Assembly (NCBI RefSeq): GCF_014898815.1
Contig: NW_026515406.1
Span: 2,108,001 to 2,172,000 of the forward strand
Source of the DNA: Panonychus citri
Lineage: Eukaryota; Arthropoda; Arachnida; Trombidiformes; Tetranychidae
Reading direction: 5' to 3'
DNA length: 64,000 nucleotides
In this document: positions 60,605 to 64,000 of the stretch, piece after piece
Layout: each line of letters starts with the position of its first letter
How positions within the stretch are numbered: the stretch's first letter is position 1
Notes under the pieces: model-generated
What the model saw: the letters and a program-made list of their open reading frames with translations, nothing else
Database searches by the model: none
Told to the model about the DNA's origin: nothing
Translations under genes and position numbers: made by a program

Positions 60605-62374
60605 ATGGATAAAAACTCTCAGTCAACCCCAACACCTATTAGTGTTTCTCAAGAGCCCCGACCTTCAACTTCAACTCAACGTAAGCCTTTGGCTTTTTAT
60701 CGCTCCTTAGTAGAGGAAGATTCTGATTTCGATACTGATACTGAACGTTCACCTGTGCTCCATCTTGGTCGACCTGGTACTCCACCACCTCACAAGGATT
60801 GGCCTTGTTACTCTCTTGACTCTCAAACACATAGTGTTAATATCGACCGAAATTCATCATCAGTTACTGATCAAAAACTCACTCATCTCAAGAACTTTCC
60901 TCCATTGAAGACAATTCGTTTTCCTTCACCTGAAATTTATCCATCACCATCTCTAAAGAGATCATTATCAATTGAATCGTTGAATCTGATCGATCTAAAA
61001 AGACGAAAAATGAACCCAAAGGAACCTGAACATGGTAAAGGTAAAGTTGATTTTCAATCTCCTTCTGATTTGTCTCAACCTTCTACTTCGAGAAAATTTC
61101 CTAAAAGATACTTGGGACCAAATGATTACTGTTTCGAAGAAAATGAATACCCTGTTCCTCTTCCTACCTCAGATCCACCAGAACATTTTTCTCTTGAAAA
61201 TTTTAAAAGAATCCAACAACTTGTTAAGATTAAATCCGAAGGATTTAAAGTCATTTATTCTAAATATGAGAAAATGATTAGGGAAAAATTGTATCTCAAT
61301 CTCTATCAAGATAAATCGATCTTTTCAATTCCTCTTCCTAAAATTCCTAAAGGAATATCTAAAAGCTCAGTCATTCATGAGACTCTAACTGATTTCATAC
61401 ATGAAATCAGGTGCTTCTTTTGTGAACAGATAGCGTTGATTCCTAAGGAATGTAATTTTTGTCGCAATTGGTACTGTTCTGATTGTATCAAGTTTACTCA
61501 GGAATTGATTAAGATTCTCCAACTAACTCCGATGTTACAATGTAACAAATTCATCTGTTTGTTTCCGAATTGTATTAAACAATTTGCTCTCATTGATGAT
61601 TATCCAACCTTCAGTGAAGTTCCCCATTCTCAAACTTACGTTAATTATCGTAATTGTAAATTTATTTGTCGCTACACTTTATGCCTCAAGCATTTCAGTT
61701 CAAATCTTCTTTATCCTCATGAAACTCAGTGTAGATTAGGATTATTCCGACAAGAGATTGACATCGATTCAATCGAAATTTTCAGAAAAGGTAATTCCAT
61801 GAAAGCTTTAGTCGCCTCGAACCCTAAAAGGTTAATGAGTTATATTCCTGCTCATATCAAGTGTACACCCAAGCCTCAGATTACCTACTCATCTCACATG
61901 TTCGATGCTTCTCAGAAATTTGAACTTTTTGCGTGCCTTCTTCACAATAGAGAAGAAAATCCAGAAGATAAGTTATTATCACCCGCTCTCATCCGATCCC
62001 AAACTAACCTTCGACTTGGTTTTTGGACTACTTATGCCAAAACCAAAGATCCCACTCAACCTTTAAGTGAAGAAGAAGAGTTTACTCAAGCCTTAGGCTT
62101 CCCACCGATCCACAAATATGATCCCGCTCCCTCTCGACCACGAACCATTAAATGGTCAAAAGTTCCAAAGTATCTTCTCGATGATAGTGAAGAATGGTTG
62201 AGATTATCTCAAGGTAGATATGAATTCAACCGACCTCTCAGTTCACTATCGACATCCCATGATACTGGTGGTCGAATCAATCCATTTATTAAAATTAATC
62301 CTCTCTCACGTCTAAGTGATGAAGAACAAGAAAATGTTCGACAATCAATTAACAATTGGTTTCCATTTCATTGA
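60605..62374 (+). CDS. Extra ORF in the env position: Cys-rich RING/TRAF-like zinc protein
   Basis: 589 codons from ATG 60,605 (MDKNSQSTPT) to TGA 62,372-62,374. The first ~260 residues are Ser/Pro-rich and acidic (EEDSDFDTDTERSP). From about 61,410 comes a cross-brace-type cluster, CFFCEQIALIPKECNFCRNW then YCSDC (CxxC-x9-CxxC-x4-CxxC), followed by CNKFICLFPNC and a second CKFIC...LCLKHF...HETQC cluster like a TRAF-type zinc finger. The C-terminal ~200 residues have no recognised domain. Gypsy env proteins have a signal peptide and a membrane anchor; none is seen, so this is not an envelope gene. RING-like modules commonly act in ubiquitin transfer or protein binding. The same frame reopens straight after the TGA. 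Confidence 0.6.
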   Translation: MDKNSQSTPTPISVSQEPRPSTSTQRKPLAFYRSLVEEDSDFDTDTERSPVLHLGRPGTPPPHKDWPCYSLDSQTHSVNIDRNSSSVTDQKLTHLKNFPPLKTIRFPSPEIYPSPSLKRSLSIESLNLIDLKRRKMNPKEPEHGKGKVDFQSPSDLSQPSTSRKFPKRYLGPNDYCFEENEYPVPLPTSDPPEHFSLENFKRIQQLVKIKSEGFKVIYSKYEKMIREKLYLNLYQDKSIFSIPLPKIPKGISKSSVIHETLTDFIHEIRCFFCEQIALIPKECNFCRNWYCSDCIKFTQELIKILQLTPMLQCNKFICLFPNCIKQFALIDDYPTFSEVPHSQTYVNYRNCKFICRYTLCLKHFSSNLLYPHETQCRLGLFRQEIDIDSIEIFRKGNSMKALVASNPKRLMSYIPAHIKCTPKPQITYSSHMFDASQKFELFACLLHNREENPEDKLLSPALIRSQTNLRLGFWTTYAKTKDPTQPLSEEEEFTQALGFPPIHKYDPAPSRPRTIKWSKVPKYLLDDSEEWLRLSQGRYEFNRPLSSLSTSHDTGGRINPFIKINPLSRLSDEEQENVRQSINNWFPFH

Positions 62375-63846
62375 GAATTCTCTGAAACCGAAGTTACTCC
62401 AACAACCACTGACCCCAAAAGCTCATTCAAAGAGCTAATAGACGAAATAAAGCCACCAATATATTCAACCATATTATATTTTGAGATCGAAGATCTTAAA
62501 TTCAAACATCAACAATTGATTAAGGATAATATGGACGATAATCCTGATAAATTAAATGTCTACTCAATACATGCCGCTTATGTTAGAAATCGAAGATCTA
62601 ATTCATCCGGTGAAATCGTTTCGCCCCACATCCAGTATGGATTGTGATTATCGATGGAAATTGTGAAATCGTATATGAAACTCTTATCCATTATGTTTCA
62701 GTCGATTACATGGACACCAAATATCACGGGCTTCGTATCGAAGATATTAAATTTGGTAAAAATCTTGGATCTGTTAGAGATCAAGTGATCACTTATTTGG
62801 CCTCAGCCAAGTGTATCGTTGGTGCTGGTCTTTTGACATTGTTTCAATCACTTCAATTTGCCTCAGTCGAAATTGATATTTTAAGACCAAAGTTACGAGA
62901 TGTAACTATCTATTTCTCACCATACAGATCATCTCCTGCCTCCCTCTCCCTGATTTCATTCTTGATTTTTTCTGGTTACACCATTTCATCCAGACCACAT
63001 TCTCCCGCCGTTGAAGCTCTGACAGCCATGCGATTATACATGGGATTCTGGCAAGAAATTGAATCGAAAGTCGCTGAAACTGGTCAAGGAATACACAATC
63101 AAGCTCTGAAATATTATCTTAGAAACTCAAAAGTTTCTCATCTTCATCAAATTTACTCTAATCTTGTCGCCTCTAAAAAGGCTAATTGGCCACCAAACTG
63201 GTCATATTTTCATCATCATGAGACAATTCCAAGTTATGATCAATTTTCTTGTGTCTCTCCATCTTCATCATCAACACCATCACCATCATCAACCAAAAAT
63301 ACTCATTCCTCTTCAAAAGGAACCATCAGCTCACCAAATCAAAACCCTAATTCAATCAAAGAATCATCTACTAATGATTCATCCATTGTATCGATGCCTA
63401 CTAATTCCCTACCATCAACTGTTCGTTTCATTATCGATGGTAATCCTGATCCAAATTTACCTGATCCTCTAATTCCTGAACAATCATCTTCCCAAAGATC
63501 ATCAAACTTCACTCTGAACACCCGATCGGACGAAAATCTCTCAGAGATGAACTTATTCCAAGATGAACTTCTATCTACAACTTCTAACCCACCATCTAAT
63601 CCCAATAATTCATCTGAACGATTCAATTCAACTCAAGAATTACTCTCAACCCAGGAATCCAGACAATCATTTGAATCTCTAGATTCATCCCGTCCCTCTG
63701 ATGCTACTTCCGAATTCCCGTCATCTCAAATTCGTAGAGATTTATTTTACCCCGTAGGACAGAATAATGTCGTTCAACAAAGTCCACCAGGAAGGATTCA
63801 AAATGCCGTCTTAATGAGGGTACTCCATTTTAACCGTGGAGACTGA
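62375..63846 (+). pseudogene. REXO/ISG20-type exonuclease-like domain in a retrotransposon, catalytic residues missing
   Basis: After the TGA the previous frame stays open for 90 codons to 62,645; then a different frame, open from about 62,612, runs to TGA 63,844-63,846. Together they resemble DEDDh exonucleases of the REXO1/REXO4/ISG20 group: a β-strand VIIDGNCEIVYET, VSVDYMDTKYHGL (family V.DYRT..SGI), an LxxxxCIVGAGL region (family VGH.L..DL) and RPHSPAVEALTAMRLY (family HSSVEDA.AAM.LY). The expected catalytic residues are replaced: the ALDCEM position reads SIHAAYV, the GHxLxxDL position GAGLLTLF, and the VEDA Asp is not Asp. The tail is Ser/Asn/Pro-rich. It may be a binding module derived from a host nuclease. 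The frame break lies at 62,612-62,647. Confidence 0.55.
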
Positions 63847-64000
63847 AGGGTAGAAAAATCGGAAACCCAATTAACCCTCATATTTGAATCACTCAGTGAT
63901 TTGTTTCCCTCCATTTTTCTTATTTCATTTCATTAACTCTTCCAAAGCTCATTCAGCTTAATTATGCTTATTCTTGTTTTCAATTTATCTTTAATTTTCA
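63844..64000 (+). repeat. 3' LTR, first 157 bp
   Basis: Identical to 53,377-53,533. Its first three bases, TGA, are the stop codon of the preceding ORF. Confidence 0.95.

Larger units (their letters stand above)
53377..64000 (+). mobile_element. Ty3/gypsy LTR retrotransposon, right end cut by the window
   Basis: The left LTR starts TGAAGGGTAG at 53,377 and ends near 54,315 (CTCACA), about 939 bp; a TGG-starting primer-binding-site-like sequence follows at 54,319. The right LTR begins at 63,844, and its 157 visible bases are identical to the left one. Internal order: gag, protease, reverse transcriptase, RNase H, integrase (Ty3/gypsy order), then a 3' region with a Cys-rich protein and a REXO-like domain. 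Identical LTRs suggest a recent insertion, while the coding region carries at least three frame breaks. The target-site duplication cannot be checked because the right end is outside the window. Confidence 0.95.

Overview
The window is AT-rich eukaryotic DNA. It has spliced genes with canonical GT/AG sites, long CT/GA microsatellites, a Tc1/mariner transposon, a Helitron, a Ty3/gypsy LTR retrotransposon and host genes of the ETS and ELO families. This suits an arthropod genome, possibly a mite, but nothing in the sequence fixes the species.

Layout. 1-9,650: gene-poor DNA with a complete DD37D mariner-type transposon (1,070-2,309), a decayed coding segment (3,303-3,687), a 3 x 163 bp tandem repeat, and a likely two-exon gene for a small secreted Gln-rich peptide (6,139-6,545). 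9,650-30,673: a minus-strand block with a long intact Helitron Rep-helicase gene (18,453-23,336, three exons in my model), two large arrays of a ~331 bp satellite (11.4-17.25 kb and 23.36-29.67 kb), and six small ORFs of about 100 codons. Five of the six clearly form one undescribed protein family. All six small ORFs begin at phase-0 splice acceptors. A perfect GC-rich hairpin at 9,661-9,678, followed on the minus strand by CTTG, looks like a Helitron 3' end. The whole block may therefore be one very large Helitron carrying a gene family and satellite arrays. 30,690-31,810 is a CT-rich minisatellite.

34,267-45,330 is a duplicated host locus. It holds an ELO (fatty-acid elongase)-like gene on the plus strand and a GABP-alpha-type ETS gene on the minus strand, each present twice. 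Copy differences are mostly short deletions, so both ELO copies and one ETS copy are frameshifted, while one ETS copy is open. The ELO-like protein lacks the HxxHH histidine box, and the ETS protein lacks the PNT domain between its OST and ETS domains. Extra fragments of the ETS gene and a zinc-finger/AT-hook exon lie between the copies.

45.7-53.4 kb holds microsatellites and no convincing gene apart from one weak exon candidate. 53,377-64,000 is a Ty3/gypsy element whose LTRs are identical over all that can be compared. It has gag-pol (two frameshifts near RNase H and before integrase) and an unusual 3' region encoding a cysteine-rich RING/TRAF-like protein, followed by a domain resembling REXO/ISG20-type exonucleases without the catalytic residues. 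The element runs off the right edge of the window.

Caveat: single-base and short deletions dominate the differences between repeated copies, in the satellite and in the duplicated genes. Some 'pseudogene' calls may reflect assembly error.
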